Below are positions 55,173 to 64,000 of a stretch of DNA of 64,000 nucleotides, piece after piece. The first letter of the stretch is position 1. Every line of letters starts with the position of its first letter. The notes under the pieces are model-generated. The model worked only from the letters and a program-made list of their open reading frames with translations. It searched no databases and was not told the origin of the DNA. The stretch comes from Schistosoma mansoni. Its lineage: Eukaryota; Platyhelminthes; Trematoda; Strigeidida; Schistosomatidae. A program made the translations under genes and the position numbers. Location of the stretch: positions 682,001 through 746,000 of the forward strand of contig NW_017385987.1 of the NCBI RefSeq assembly GCF_000237925.1, written 5' to 3'.

Positions 55173-58100
55173 GCCTGTTACCCCTCGTCGAGGAGCATAG
55201 GCTGCTCACCAGCATTCGCCATCCAACTCTGTCCTGAGCCTTCCTTTCCAGTTCTTTCCAGTTAACATTCATCCTTTTCATATCTGCTTCTATTTCCCGG
55301 AGTAGTGTGTTCTTTGACCCTCCTCTTTTCCGCTTACCTTCCGGATTCCAAGTTAGGGCTTACCTCGTGATGCACATTGGTGATTTCCTTAATGTATGTC
55401 CGATCCACTTCCAACGTCTTTTCCTAATTTCCTCTTCAGCTGGAAGCTGGTTTGTCCTCTCCCATAAAACGCTGTTGCTGATAGTATCCGGCCAATCGAT
55501 GTTGAGTATTTTGCGTAGACAACTATTTGTAAATACTTGTACCTTCCTGATGATGGTCGTAGTAGTTCTCCACGTTTCAGCTCCATACATTAGGACTGTC
55601 TTGACGTTCGTATTAAAGATTCTGACCTTGAAATTGGTTGAGAGTTGTTTTGAGTTCCATATGTTCTTCAATTGTAAAAATGCTGTCCTGGCTTTGCCAA
55701 TCCTCGCCTTTACATCTGCATCCGATCCTCCTTGTTTATCAACGATGCTCCCCAGGTACTTGAATGTTTCCACCTCTTCCAGAGTTTCGCCATCAAGTGT
55801 GATTGGGTTGGTGTTCTCCGTGTTGCATTTGAGAATCTTGCTTTTTCCTTTGTGAATGTGGAGGCCTATCGATGCAGAGGCTTCTGCTACATTTGCTGTC
55901 TTCATTTGCATTTGTTCGTGTGTATGAGAGAGGAGGGCTAGGTCATCTGCGAAGTCCAAATCATCTAATTGATTCTGAGAAGTCCATTGTATTCCGTATT
56001 TCCCGTCAGATGTCGAATTCTTCATAATCCAGTCAATCACTAGAAGGAAGAGGAATGGGGAGAGTAGACAGCCTTGTCTGACTCCGGTCCTTACTGGAAA
56101 TGCATCTGTCAGCTGTCCTCCATGCATGACTTTGCACTGTAGTCCATCGTATGAGTTTTGGATAATGTTGACAATCTTTTCAGGAACTCCATAGTGTCGA
56201 AGAAGTTTCCATAATGTTCTCCTGTCCACGCTGTCAAACGCCTTCTCATAGTCAATGAAGTTGACGTATAGTGATGAGTTCCACTCAACTGATTGTTCAA
56301 CGATGATCCGTAGTGTCGCAATCTGGTCTGTGCACGACCTATCCTTACGGAATCCAGCCTGTTGATCCATAAGTTCGGCGTCTACTGCGTCTTTCATCCG
56401 ATTCAGCAGCACTCTGTTGAAAACTTTTCCTGGTACTGATAACAAACTGATGCCTCTGTAATTCTCACATTTGTTCAGATCTCCTTTCTTTGGTATCTTG
56501 ATGAGATATCCTTCTTTCCAGTCCATTGGCACTTGTTCCTCTTCCCAAATCTTCTTGAATAGAAGGTGAAGCATGTTTGCAGTTATTTCAATGTCTGACT
56601 TCAGTGCTTCTGCTGGTATATTGTCAGGTCCTGCCGCCTTCCCATTTTTGATTTGTCTGATGGCCATCTTGACTTCTTCGATCGTTGGTGGAGTAACATC
56701 TATAGGAAGGTCAGTGTGTGCTGCTTCGATGTTCGGTGGGTTCAGTGGGGTTGGTCTATTCAGCAGTTCCTCGAAGTATTCTGCCCATCTTTCTCTCTGT
56801 CCTTGAATCTCAGTGATTGTCTTTCCTTCTTTGTCCTTGACTGGTCTCTCTGGTTTGCTATATCTTCCTGCCAATTTCTTCGTTGTATCATATAGTTGTC
56901 TCATATTCCCTTCTCTTGCAGCTTTTTCCGCCGTCGTTGCTAGTTCTCCCATGTATTTCTGCTTGTCGGCTTTAATGCTTTTCTTCACTTCCCTGTTTGC
57001 TTCTGCGTAGTCTACTTGTGCTTTGACTTTCTCCGCTCGTGTTCGGCTGTTGTTAATTGCTAGTTTCTTGTTCTTCCTTTCTTGAATGTTGTCCAGGGTT
57101 CCCATAGAGATCCATTCCTTATGATGATGCTTCTTAGGACCAAGAACCTCCTGGCACGTTGAAGTTAGTGCTTCTTTTATCCCTTTCCATTTGTCCTCCA
57201 AAGTAGTTTCTTGTTCTTTCAGTAGATCCTGTAGAGCTTGGAACCTGTTGTTGAGAGTTATCTTGAATTCATGGAGCTTGTCAATATCTCGAAGGAAGGC
57301 TGTATTGAACCTTTGTAGTGCTGTTTTTCCAGTTGTCCAGTGTTTCTTTAACTTCAGTCTCATCTTGGCCACAACCAGGTGGTGATCTGAAGCTATGTCA
57401 GCTCCTCTCCGGGTTCTCACATCTTCCATTGATCTTCGGAATTTTTTGTTGATACAGATGTGATCTATCTGGTTCTCTGTGGTGTGGTCCGGTGAGATCC
57501 ATGTAGCTTCGTGTATGCGCTTGTGTGGAAATATTGTGCCGCCTATAACCAATTTGTTGAATGCACATAGGTTTGCAAGTCTCTCCCCATTTTCATTTCT
57601 CTCTCCTAATCCATGTCGTCCAACTACATCTTCATATCCTGTGTTGTCCACTCCAACTTTAGCATTTAGATCTCCCATCAGGATGGTGAGGTCCTTTCGT
57701 GAGCACTTCTCTATAATTGATTGCAGCTTTTCATAGAACTGATCTTTATCATCGTCATTGCTATCATTGGTGGGTGCATAACATTGGATAACGTTCATTG
57801 TGATCCCTTGCTTCTTTGTTCTGAATGATGCTTTGATTATCCTGGGTCCATGAGATTCCCATCCCACAAGTGCATTTCGTGCTTCTTTGGACAGCATTAG
57901 AACAACTCCCTGAGTGTGTGAAGCATTTTCCCCTTCGTGACCGGAGTACAGAAGCATCTCTCCTGTACCTAGCCTTTGTTGTCCAGATTGTGTCCAATGG
58001 GTTTCGCTGATTCCGAGTACTGCCAAGTTGTATCTCCTCATTTCCATTGCTATTTGGTTGGTCTTTCCTGTCTCCCACATTGTCCGGACGTTCCATGTAC

Positions 58101-59938
58101 CTATAAAAAGTGTTGCTCTGGTTGTTAGAAGGTGCATCGGTCTCGTGACTTCCGAAGAATTTCGGCCTTCATCATGAGACGTCATAATTATTCCTTGAAC
58201 TCGGAGGGCAGAGTTTAAATGGTTTGAATTATTTTTTCTGGTTAGCGTTTTTTTAGCGAGTTAGCTTTTCTACGGGATGGGGTCGCTAACCCCATGCCCA
58301 ACCCTCCTCCTTTACCCGGGCTTGGGACCGGCAGTAACTCTAGAAGAGCTACAGGCGGAGTTAAGCAGCTACCTACAACTCAGTATTTTCACTTTCCTTC
58401 ATCGGTTCTTAAAACGACATCAGCTCGATGAATTGTGTCACTCCCTGATCACAATGCACATAACCAACTGTAGTGATAAATGAATTTCATAGAACGTATT
58501 AAAGAGAACTTAAGTCTGTCCCTTTATGAAACTTATCAGTATTCCATTTGCTCAGCAAAAATTATACTTAATTGGTTGGCCTCTCAGTAAATGGATTTAC
58601 AATGTCTCACTTTTCTAGGAAATTACGCGATGACCATATCTACATCTGGGAAAACGTGTATCACTGATTAGAGATGTTGCTTAGTTCAAGGAATGAAAGC
58701 ATTTGTTATTCGTTTAATGAAAACATGCACCGTTGATCTCTTTATCCCAAGCTGTCTGTTAAATATCAACTTGATAGAAAATGAGGCGAATGTTGTACGT
58801 TGTCAAATGAACAGTGTGAGATATAGAAGACTTCATTAAACTTAGTCAGTACTAGGTTTTCCTTACTGATTCTCTTATACCACAAAACAGTATTGATGTG
58901 TACTTTATTTGAACAATTAAACTCCGACTTCTAAACTACATCCTAGTCCACGAAACTCTTCAACTCTCGAAATCTTAGCAGAAAGTGTGAATGAAGCTTT
59001 ACGTCGACGTTGAGTTAGTATGCAGAAATCTATGATATTTGTTAGTGTAACATCACGGCTCTGGAAGCTTCCGGAAAAATTGGTAACAAAATCAGTAAGT
59101 ATCCAGTCAGAATAATAACACAACCCTCTTTTTTCCAGAATACTCTCTGACGGTTCTAGGGAACACTGATTAGAAGAAGTATATTCAACATCTTCCAACT
59201 TCTGAAGACTTCCCCAGGAATAACCCAGTGTTCCCAGTAAAAAATGTCATTTACACATCTGCAGTGATTATCCATTTGATCTATGTTATATGCTAATGTT
59301 TCACTATTTTGTAACCTGGTATTTGAATGTCCTCACAGATCATTATTTAAAATAAATCGATTCGTTAAAACGATTTGGAATCACAATAATTTAGAAAATA
59401 TGAAAGTGGTTTGACTTTGAAGATTATTAAATGCATAGAAAACTAGGGGACTTATATGTGTGACGTTGAGACTGTCGAAACTTACGAAAACATGCTAAAA
59501 TCAGTCAAATCAGTAAGTATTCAATCAGTATATAACAGATAATTCAACATTTTCCACAATTATCTTATATTATTCTAAGAAGTGGTAGTTGGAAGAAGCG
59601 TATTCAAGAATCTTCAGGCATCTAAATTAGAGGTGTCATTCGTATATTTTCAGTAGCTATCTATTTCACCTACCCAAGTAACTTTACGGCATACACTTGA
59701 GAATGAAAGAAGTTTAATTATTTGAGTTGAGGTTCAAATTGATTCATTTGATTAACTAAAGTTAATTAAATTACTCATTCTCCATATTTTCTCATCGTTT
59801 TCAGCTCAACCATTGTGTTTAGCATTAACCGAATTACTTATCATTAGACCAAAGAATCCTATTGTATATCTGGCTATTTGGTTAAGAAACTATTCAATGG
59901 ATAGTTCAAAATTTGACTGGGTTATTCATTCCGGATGA
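33429..59938 (+). CDS. Gene B: H-NOX guanylate cyclase, beta-like, with C-terminal DPY-30 motif (11 exons, 950 aa)
   Basis: Coding exons are 33429-34229, 36977-37037, 37816-37918, 39964-40093, 44366-44512, 45644-45790, 48329-48643, 50256-50345, 51979-52804, 53273-53371 and 59805-59938 (2853 nt, GT-AG, phases identical to gene A). H-NOX about 1-180 has H104, the perfect clamp Y133/S135/R137, and Y143. HNOBA, helix and cyclase (about 416-608) follow. Cyclase residues E465, D469, C551, N558 and R562 are present, and K425 replaces the first metal Asp. The tail is long (exon 9, 826 nt against 421 in gene A), acidic, then Ser/Arg/Lys-rich around 690-712 with two R-R-x-S sites, and ends in a DPY-30 motif. 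Expected activity is gas-regulated cGMP synthesis as part of a dimer, cytosolic or scaffold-bound. Its introns host several transposons, including a nearly intact RTE element in the last one. The gap at 34487-34686 lies in intron 1. Confidence 0.9.
34316..34360 (-). ncRNA. Hammerhead ribozyme (SINE copy 3, minus arm)
   Basis: Minus strand: ATCCAG (stem I), CTGACGA, GTCC-CAAATA-GGAC (stem II), GAAA, ACGC/GCGT stem III with no loop, cleavage triplet GTC, CTGGAT (stem I). All core positions fit the hammerhead consensus. The loopless stem III is typical of SINE hammerheads, which are thought to act best as dimers. Confidence 0.85.
34487..34686. other. Assembly gap (200 N)
   Basis: Exactly 200 N inside the palindrome centre. 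Round number, so the true size is unknown. Confidence 0.98.
34776..34820 (+). ncRNA. Hammerhead ribozyme (SINE copy 3, plus arm)
   Basis: Same motif and same sequence as the minus-arm ribozyme, intact core with 6-bp stem I (ATCCAG/CTGGAT). The two face each other across the palindrome. Confidence 0.87.
36977..37037 (+). CDS. Gene B exon 2 (61 nt, HNOBA)
   Basis: Acceptor TATTTTAG, donor GTGAGT. It reads [20 protein letters not shown] plus one nt, matching beta1 ILSHINTVFVLR. Same length and phase as gene A exon 2. Confidence 0.85.
37816..37918 (+). CDS. Gene B exon 3 (HNOBA core)
   Basis: Acceptor ATTTCAG. The frame set by exon 2 reads [20 protein letters not shown] and ends LLFIGTP. Of two adjacent GT sites, the one at 37919 (GTAAAT) keeps phase 2 and joins exon 4 in frame. 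It is 15 nt longer than gene A exon 3. Confidence 0.88.
39964..40093 (+). CDS. Gene B exon 4 (HNOBA end)
   Basis: Acceptor ACTCCAG, donor GTGAGT. It reads [20 protein letters not shown] and ends [24 protein letters not shown] matches the beta1 L-x-L-S-D-I-P-L-H-D-A-T-R-D region. 130 nt, as in gene A. Confidence 0.92.
40271..42593 (+). mobile_element. Old RTE-clade LINE copy flanked by a long diverged duplication
   Basis: The element is about 40324-42538 in gene B intron 4. It starts ACTCCACCTAGAG, like the RTE 5' end, and keeps a shortened 5' UTR. It carries decayed endonuclease-to-RT segments (e.g. [14 protein letters not shown] near 40620, [20 protein letters not shown] near 41850). Flanks 40271-40323 and 42539-42593 are about 80% alike over some 55 bp (AATATTTTATGGTTATA shared). 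The 3' tail is lost or decayed. Numerous stops. Confidence 0.75.
43640..43860 (+). repeat. Diverged copy of the repeat at 12030-12330
   Basis: Shares TTTGATTGTG-x-AGATTA and neighbouring spaced words with the 12.0-kb copy. Gene B intron 4. Confidence 0.35.
44366..44512 (+). CDS. Gene B exon 5 (signalling helix)
   Basis: [20 protein letters not shown], then [17 protein letters not shown], matching the family LLYSVLPPSVANELRHK. 147 nt in phase 0, as in gene A. Confidence 0.93.
45644..45790 (+). CDS. Gene B exon 6 (cyclase domain, altered metal site)
   Basis: [20 protein letters not shown] and onward to LTENHKVYK. Lys (K425) sits at the metal Asp, exactly as in gene A, so the change predates the duplication. 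Acceptor CTCTTAG, donor GTAAAT. Confidence 0.93.
47290..47770 (+). repeat. LTR-like repeat family 3, copy 3
   Basis: CAAGCGTTAATC, ATATGCTCATATAAAA and AAGTATATGGGCTTAACATA match the longest copy at 21.25-21.80 kb. An internal near-duplication is present (GGAGATGGCTGG-x-AAGCCAA at 47465 and 47515). Gene B intron 6, fossil. Confidence 0.5.
48329..48643 (+). CDS. Gene B exon 7 (cyclase catalytic core)
   Basis: [15 protein letters not shown] starts the exon, with [16 protein letters not shown] and [17 protein letters not shown] after it. A 19-20 residue Asn/Glu-rich insert (about 503-526) lies before LYIGCHTG, at the same place as the insert in gene A. Donor GTAAGT at 48644. Confidence 0.95.
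50256..50345 (+). CDS. Gene B exon 8 (end of cyclase fold)
   Basis: [20 protein letters not shown] and CRGEIPIK. 90 nt in phase 0, equivalent to gene A exon 8. Confidence 0.93.
51979..52804 (+). CDS. Gene B exon 9 (last cyclase strand and long phospho-rich tail)
   Basis: Starts [17 protein letters not shown]. An acidic Ser-rich stretch (about 638-685) is followed by a basic Ser-rich stretch, [20 protein letters not shown] (693-712), with RRSS and RRQS sites. A Lys/Glu-rich disordered segment runs to 873. Donor GTAAGTG at 52805. Retaining the intron would end the protein two codons later. Only the first 35 or so residues align with gene A. Confidence 0.92.
53273..53371 (+). CDS. Gene B exon 10 (linker to DPY-30)
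   Basis: Acceptor TTTGAAG, donor GTAAGTC. It reads [20 protein letters not shown] then [12 protein letters not shown]. Phase 1 in and out, as in gene A, but more complex in sequence and probably more constrained. Confidence 0.88.
54205..54512. repeat. Hammerhead SINE, palindromic remnant, copy 4
   Basis: The minus arm contains the hammerhead (54233-54276) and Pol III head (B box GGGTTCGAGTCCC, A-box region GACCAAGTGGATAA). At about 54375 it switches to the plus-strand 3' part (CCATCCATCTTTGC...GGGAAGATACAAAC). The plus arm lacks its own hammerhead. Gene B intron 10. Confidence 0.75.
54617..54675. repeat. Trinucleotide microsatellite
   Basis: (AGT)n/(TTA)n imperfect tract in gene B intron 10. 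Confidence 0.7.
55106..58372 (-). mobile_element. Full-length RTE-clade LINE, nearly intact, with 11-bp target duplication
   Basis: The element is 55117-58361 on the minus strand, 3245 bp. It is flanked by perfect TAAGCAGCTAC (55106-55116 and 58362-58372). The 5' UTR is 58186-58361, one long ORF follows, and the 3' tail (TAAG)n lies at 55117-55172. It sits antisense in gene B intron 10. The perfect duplication, long open frame and uneroded tail point to recent insertion. It serves as the reference for the four decayed relatives in the window (1.2, 25.9, 40.3 and 60.8 kb). Confidence 0.93.
55360..58185 (-). CDS. RTE LINE ORF2: endonuclease-reverse transcriptase (941 aa, one late stop)
   Basis: Residues 1-275 form an APE-type endonuclease: TWNVRTM (N32), SETHW (E61), MGDLNAKVG (D172, N174), NQIDHI (D241, H242), SDHHL (D267, H268). 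Reverse transcriptase follows from about 540: [39 protein letters not shown] and catalytic FADD at 745-748 (55942-55953). Then come YLGSIVD and the RTE C-terminal [20 protein letters not shown] at 55360-55362 interrupts the frame, and 64 more in-frame codons run to the TAA in the tail (55165-55167), so the family protein is about 1006 aa. It mediates target-primed reverse transcription of its own RNA. Confidence 0.93.
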   Translation of the reverse strand: MTSHDEGRNSSEVTRPMHLLTTRATLFIGTWNVRTMWETGKTNQIAMEMRRYNLAVLGISETHWTQSGQQRLGTGEMLLYSGHEGENASHTQGVVLMLSKEARNALVGWESHGPRIIKASFRTKKQGITMNVIQCYAPTNDSNDDDKDQFYEKLQSIIEKCSRKDLTILMGDLNAKVGVDNTGYEDVVGRHGLGERNENGERLANLCAFNKLVIGGTIFPHKRIHEATWISPDHTTENQIDHICINKKFRRSMEDVRTRRGADIASDHHLVVAKMRLKLKKHWTTGKTALQRFNTAFLRDIDKLHEFKITLNNRFQALQDLLKEQETTLEDKWKGIKEALTSTCQEVLGPKKHHHKEWISMGTLDNIQERKNKKLAINNSRTRAEKVKAQVDYAEANREVKKSIKADKQKYMGELATTAEKAAREGNMRQLYDTTKKLAGRYSKPERPVKDKEGKTITEIQGQRERWAEYFEELLNRPTPLNPPNIEAAHTDLPIDVTPPTIEEVKMAIRQIKNGKAAGPDNIPAEALKSDIEITANMLHLLFKKIWEEEQVPMDWKEGYLIKIPKKGDLNKCENYRGISLLSVPGKVFNRVLLNRMKDAVDAELMDQQAGFRKDRSCTDQIATLRIIVEQSVEWNSSLYVNFIDYEKAFDSVDRRTLWKLLRHYGVPEKIVNIIQNSYDGLQCKVMHGGQLTDAFPVRTGVRQGCLLSPFLFLLVIDWIMKNSTSDGKYGIQWTSQNQLDDLDFADDLALLSHTHEQMQMKTANVAEASASIGLHIHKGKSKILKCNTENTNPITLDGETLEEVETFKYLGSIVDKQGGSDADVKARIGKARTAFLQLKNIWNSKQLSTNFKVRIFNTNVKTVLMYGAETWRTTTTIIRKVQVFTNSCLRKILNIDWPDTISNSVLWERTNQLPAEEEIRKRRWKWIGHTLRKSPMCITR
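59805..59938 (+). CDS. Gene B exon 11: DPY-30 motif and stop
   Basis: Acceptor GTTTTCAG. It reads [20 protein letters not shown] then [12 protein letters not shown] and ends at TGA 59936-59938. The ALTELL...RPKNP...YLAIWL pattern is a clear DPY-30 motif. It is separated from exon 10 by a 6.4-kb intron filled with SINE and LINE insertions. Confidence 0.9.
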
Positions 59939-60749
59939 AATAATATACACTTTTCAATCTTTAAATGTCTTATTTATTCATTTGATGTTTGCTTAATTTC
60001 TTACATGTTATATTCGTAGAATATTTTTTTAAACCAGTAGAGAATAAACACTGTATCCTAAGCAATTTAATTTGTTTTCTGTCAAACTATTCACTGTCTA
60101 CATTTTACACCGAAGCATTACTAAAGTTACATCATTGAAGAAAGTAAACAAGTTATTTTGGAGAAACAATTGACTAGTTTCAGTAGATGATTGATAACAA
60201 AATGTTTAATAAATCTCTAATTCACATATTAACAAAATTCACTTATAATATATCTGTAGAGATTAATTTCCTCTATATTTGACTCCAATAAATAGTATCC
60301 CGTCAACTCAGTATTTACACAGGCTAAATCTTCTAGTAGTATCATGAATTTACTCAAGATTATTCAAAATCCCGAACACCAGTTGTAGAGATAGTTTATT
60401 GTTAATTCGCAAGCGTGCAGAAAGTAAGCTTAGAGGGAAACCATTGAGAGAGTGTGTATGTGAGTGTATAAAAATCCATATATATCGATGAGTGTTAGTT
60501 GATCATGGGTAAGTTATTGACTGTCTGTGTTTACAACCAATGGAAGAATAGATAAAGATTGAGTGCAGACATGCGCCTAATCAGATTCACGCATAATTTT
60601 ATATAGTGGATTAAATGTCTAAATTACAGCGAGCAGACAAATAATAAAATAGTTCAATGGGCTTACTAAATATCCACACAATATCCATATATACATGAAA
60701 TGTATTAAAAGTTCACTAAAAAAATCTTGCATTCTTGATGAGGAAATGT
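59939..60749. other. 3' flank of gene B
   Basis: Holds the candidate polyadenylation signal at 60043 and then AT-rich DNA without recognisable features up to the RTE remnant. Confidence 0.4.
60043..60048 (+). terminator. Candidate polyadenylation signal of gene B
   Basis: AATAAA about 105 nt after the gene B stop codon. It is the first canonical hexamer downstream on the coding strand that I noticed. The position fits a short 3' UTR. Confidence 0.4.
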
Positions 60750-61930
60750 CTAGATGAATCAATATACGGGAGAGATGCTGCTGTACTTTGGTAACGAAGA
60801 GGAAAATGCTCCACACACTCAAGGAGTTGCTTCGATGCTGTCCAAAGAGGCACATAAAACACTTATTGGTTTGGAATCTCATGGATCCAGAATTATCAAA
60901 GCATCCTTCAAAACAAAGATGGAGGGAATCACAATGAATGTTATTCGGTGTTATGCACCCACTAATTATAGTAATGACGGCAATAAAGGTCAGTCTTATG
61001 CGAGACTGCAGTCCATCGCAGCGAAATACTCAGGAAAGGACTTGACCACAATATTCCCTCATATAGGCATACCCAAAGCTACATGGATCTCACCACATCA
61101 CACCACAGAAAACTAGATCGACAATATTGTTGGGTCTCAACAAGCATTATCATAAGGAATGGATCTCTGTGGAAACCGTGAACAGGATTCAAGATAGGAA
61201 GAACAAGAGGACAGCAATTAACAACAGACGAACAAGAACAGAGAAAGTTAAGGCACGAGCTGAATACACATAAGTAAACAAGAGATTGAAATGGAGCGTC
61301 AGGACCGACAAGCATAAACATGTGGAATACCTGGCAACGACAGTGGAGGAAACTGAAAGAGAAGGACAGTTATATGAAACGACGAAGAAACTGGAAGGGA
61401 AATATAGTAAATCAGAGAGATCAGTCAAGGACATAGAAGGTAAGCTGATCACTGAGACTCATGAAGAGAGGAACTGGTGGGCAGAGTATTTGATGAATTA
61501 TTGAGTAGACCAGCCCCATTGAACCAACCAGACATCGAAGCAGTACACAGACCTTCCTATTGATGTCACTCCACCAACGATTGGAGAAATCAGGATGGCC
61601 ATCGGACACATCAGGAGTGGGAAGGCAACAGGACCTGACAATATACCAGCTGAAGCACCGAAGTCAGACATAGAAGTGACTGCAAACATGTTCCACGTTC
61701 TACTCAGCAAGATTTTGGAGGAAGAAACAATTGCTAATTTGGAATCCCGAAGAGAAAAGGAAAAGAGGAAGACCGTGAAACACAATGCGTTGGGAATTCG
61801 GAAGCAGTCATCTAAAGAACAAACAGCAACTGGAAACATGTGGAAAGAATTATCCAGGACAGAGTTTAGTAAAGAATGCTGGTGGACGGCCTATGCTCCT
61901 CCACGAGGGTAACAGACGTAACTAAGCATT
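60750..61930 (+). mobile_element. RTE-clade LINE remnant with internal deletions
   Basis: Contains endonuclease-region pieces (EMLLYFGNEEENAPHTQGVA at about 60770, ITMNVIRCYAPTN at about 60930). A central segment (61130-61700, including ERSVKDIEGKLITETHEERN) jumps to the 3' end (GAGGGTAACAGACGTAAC at about 61905). The reverse transcriptase domain is missing. It shares private indels with the copy at 25868-28569. Confidence 0.8.
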
Positions 61931-61935
61931 ATCAT

Positions 61936-64000
61936 TATACATACCACTGAATTTGGAAATAAATAATCACCATCAAAAGGTTAATAATACTATATTTTCT
62001 TACATTCACAAAGAAACTCTGGCGTATATTTACAGGAAATACAGTTAACAGTTTGAAATGACTAGATACTGATGAGTTATTCATAATCACTGTAGAATCA
62101 ATGCAAAAACTTCTCACTGTTAATTGTATCACAGAAAACCATAAATATCAATAAATCGATTGTAAAATATGAAATGTTGATAAATAAGTGAAGTGCACCA
62201 ACACTCGTTTTCAGTTCGTTGACAAAACAAGACAAGCAAGATCACAAACAACTACATTCTGTCATCGCTTAATTTGTAATCACGTAATAACTGTCTTGAG
62301 AATGTCAGCTGTTCAATGTATACTTGACTAGATTGCATTACCTCTGACCCCCTTCACTTTATAAGTTAATTTCCAAGTAAATAATAATCATATGATTCGA
62401 GGTCACAATTACGGCGATTGTAAATACAGTCCCAATAATATAAACGTGAATTTTCTTGATATTCACAGAGTAGATAATTCCGTACATTATGCTCATTATT
62501 AATTGATAACTATAAGAAGGAAATTCCGAATATTCGAGTGGTAGTGAAAGTGCATTTTTCGATACAGCCAGTCACACAAGCATCGAATATTTAACGAAGT
62601 GTTAAAACAAATTACATCAAGAAAAATAACTAAATGACAGTTTATCCACAGTTTAAATCTCTTCGTTCATATCCAATGGATCTAACACTTTGAAGATTAT
62701 GAAGTTCATCTAACTGAAGCAACTAAATACACCATCAAATTCACAGTTCTGTTGCCACGGAGTAACACAACTTATGAGTAGGTAATGTAAATGCAAGGTT
62801 CGGTGAAATATGAATTGACCTTCCACTTTGGGAGTATGTCCAAGAGTGCATAGTATATAATTTTGTTCGACTGACTAACCCAATTCTTCAAAATAGACGG
62901 ATGGTTTTGCTTCGAAGTATAAGCTTAGATTTTATTGATGATATGCATTCTCTTGTGAATCACAGTAGTATCTTTTGATACTAGTCAGTCTGGTGCACAG
63001 CATGTATACTGTAAAATTCATGAAAGCATATTGATGAAGTAACTAAAAATCCATACAATGAACTTACAGGAATCCATCAAGAATCATATGAGATTTTGTT
63101 TTAATTAACGAATAAAATGAAAACAAACTTTCAAATTGTTTCTATCTCGAAAAATCTGATTTCAACTGCTTTGTATAAATTACCATTCTATGGTGAATAA
63201 ACCGATGTCATTACAGTTTATCTTAATGCTTTTAAGTGAAGCATCAAATTTATTTTATATTGAAACCTTTCGTGTAAGATTATTTAGAGATTTTCCTCTG
63301 ACATCAATTAACCAACCGGTGCTAAATTAATCGAAGCCAATTATTCAACTCCCCAATGAAAACAGAGATAAAATATTGGCTTTAGTGACGGCTATATTAC
63401 AAGAAATTTTTTTATATCAAAAACTGAGAAGCTTGATCAAGCGTAAGCAGTAAAACTGTTGAAATCTAGGCAACAGTTAACAACTGCTCCATCTGATCCC
63501 GGAGCTCAATAAATATGTATATTGTTGACATCTAAGTAACATTGAATCCAGATCACATAGTGAGTTGAACACCACCCAACCTGTTAGTCACTATTTTTGC
63601 TACATATGTTTATCTTATTCATACCTTTTCGTTTACAGGAATTTTGCAAAATGCACTAAGTGAAATATAATCTTAAAATGTATACCATTTCATTTGAATT
63701 GTAACTTCAAATAGAATTCTAGCTTGCAAGTAAGAATAATTTTAGAATTCGTTTAAGTAGTCTTGAGAATAATTTAGATTTTATGTATGTTCCTAGACAT
63801 ACAAAGATGTTCAAACTAACAGTATAGTTTTAATTGAATGAATTCACTTTAATGTCATTCTAATGAAAGGTCTTCTAACACACTCACACACACACAAATA
63901 AATAAACAAATACCTATCCATATACAAAATTCCTAACCCAATCTGTTTTTTTGTTATTCATCATATAGTTTTACTCAATTTATTAAAATAGTTGCTTACA
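61936..64000. other. Downstream intergenic AT-rich DNA, nothing recognised
   Basis: No supported ORF. A short (CA)n run lies near 63880-63895. A 63460-63520 segment with GTTGAAATCTAGGCAACAG looks like an old repeat but has no second copy here. I see no further gene. Confidence 0.45.

Noticed and set aside
55307-57736. Plus-strand ORFs up to 182 codons across 55.3-57.7 kb
   Set aside because: Shadows of the minus-strand RTE ORF2, low-complexity Leu/Ser-rich translations.
53273-59938. Exons 10-11 of gene B as a separate small DPY-30 gene
   Set aside because: No start codon context, phase 1 entry matching exon 9, and the same two-exon ending with equal phases in gene A argue that they belong to the cyclase.

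Overview
The window looks like the genome of a blood fluke (Schistosoma or a close relative). It is AT-rich, has kilobase introns, and carries schistosome-type repeats: RTE LINEs, a Penelope-like fragment, and SINEs that contain a hammerhead ribozyme fused to a tRNA-like Pol III head. I saw no bacterial, viral or CRISPR features. One assembly gap of 200 N lies at 34487-34686.

The host content is two tandem, same-strand paralogues of an H-NOX (heme nitric oxide/oxygen binding) guanylate cyclase, assembled here exon by exon from splice sites and reading phase. Gene A runs 4376-24135 (11 coding exons, 801 aa) and gene B runs 33429-59938 (11 coding exons, 950 aa). All 11 exons correspond one to one with the same intron phases, and exons 2, 4, 5, 6 and 8 have identical lengths, so the pair arose by whole-gene tandem duplication. 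Each protein runs H-NOX, HNOBA/PAS-like region, coiled-coil helix, class III cyclase domain, low-complexity tail, and a C-terminal DPY-30 motif. Both keep the proximal heme His (H104) and the Y-x-S/T-x-R heme clamp. Both have Tyr at the position of Ile145 of vertebrate beta1, which suggests O2 sensing. Both replace the first metal-binding Asp of the cyclase site with Lys while keeping the base-binding residues. They therefore look like beta-type subunits that need an active partner, or that form a specialised complex. The DPY-30 tail suggests docking to an axonemal or other scaffold.

Around and inside these genes the DNA is mostly repeats. 0-4.3 kb: a probable solo LTR, a 5'-end RTE fragment and a Penelope-like GIY-YIG fragment. 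5-24 kb (gene A introns): palindromic hammerhead SINEs, a second hammerhead-SINE family, LTR-like repeats, an SR2-like RTE 3' end, two fold-back elements with hammerhead-like cores and a MITE with 8-bp target duplications. 24-33 kb (intergenic): an LTR-like repeat, an RTE copy with a 15-bp target duplication, a solo LTR and a weakly repetitive promoter-proximal stretch. 34-59 kb (gene B introns): palindromic SINE with the N gap, an old RTE copy flanked by a long duplication, another LTR-like repeat, and a nearly intact 3.2-kb RTE element in the last intron. 60-64 kb: a rearranged RTE remnant and unremarkable AT-rich DNA.

The best candidate for something undescribed is the pair of H-NOX cyclases with a C-terminal DPY-30 motif. 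Next is the consistent head-to-head palindromic arrangement of the hammerhead SINEs.
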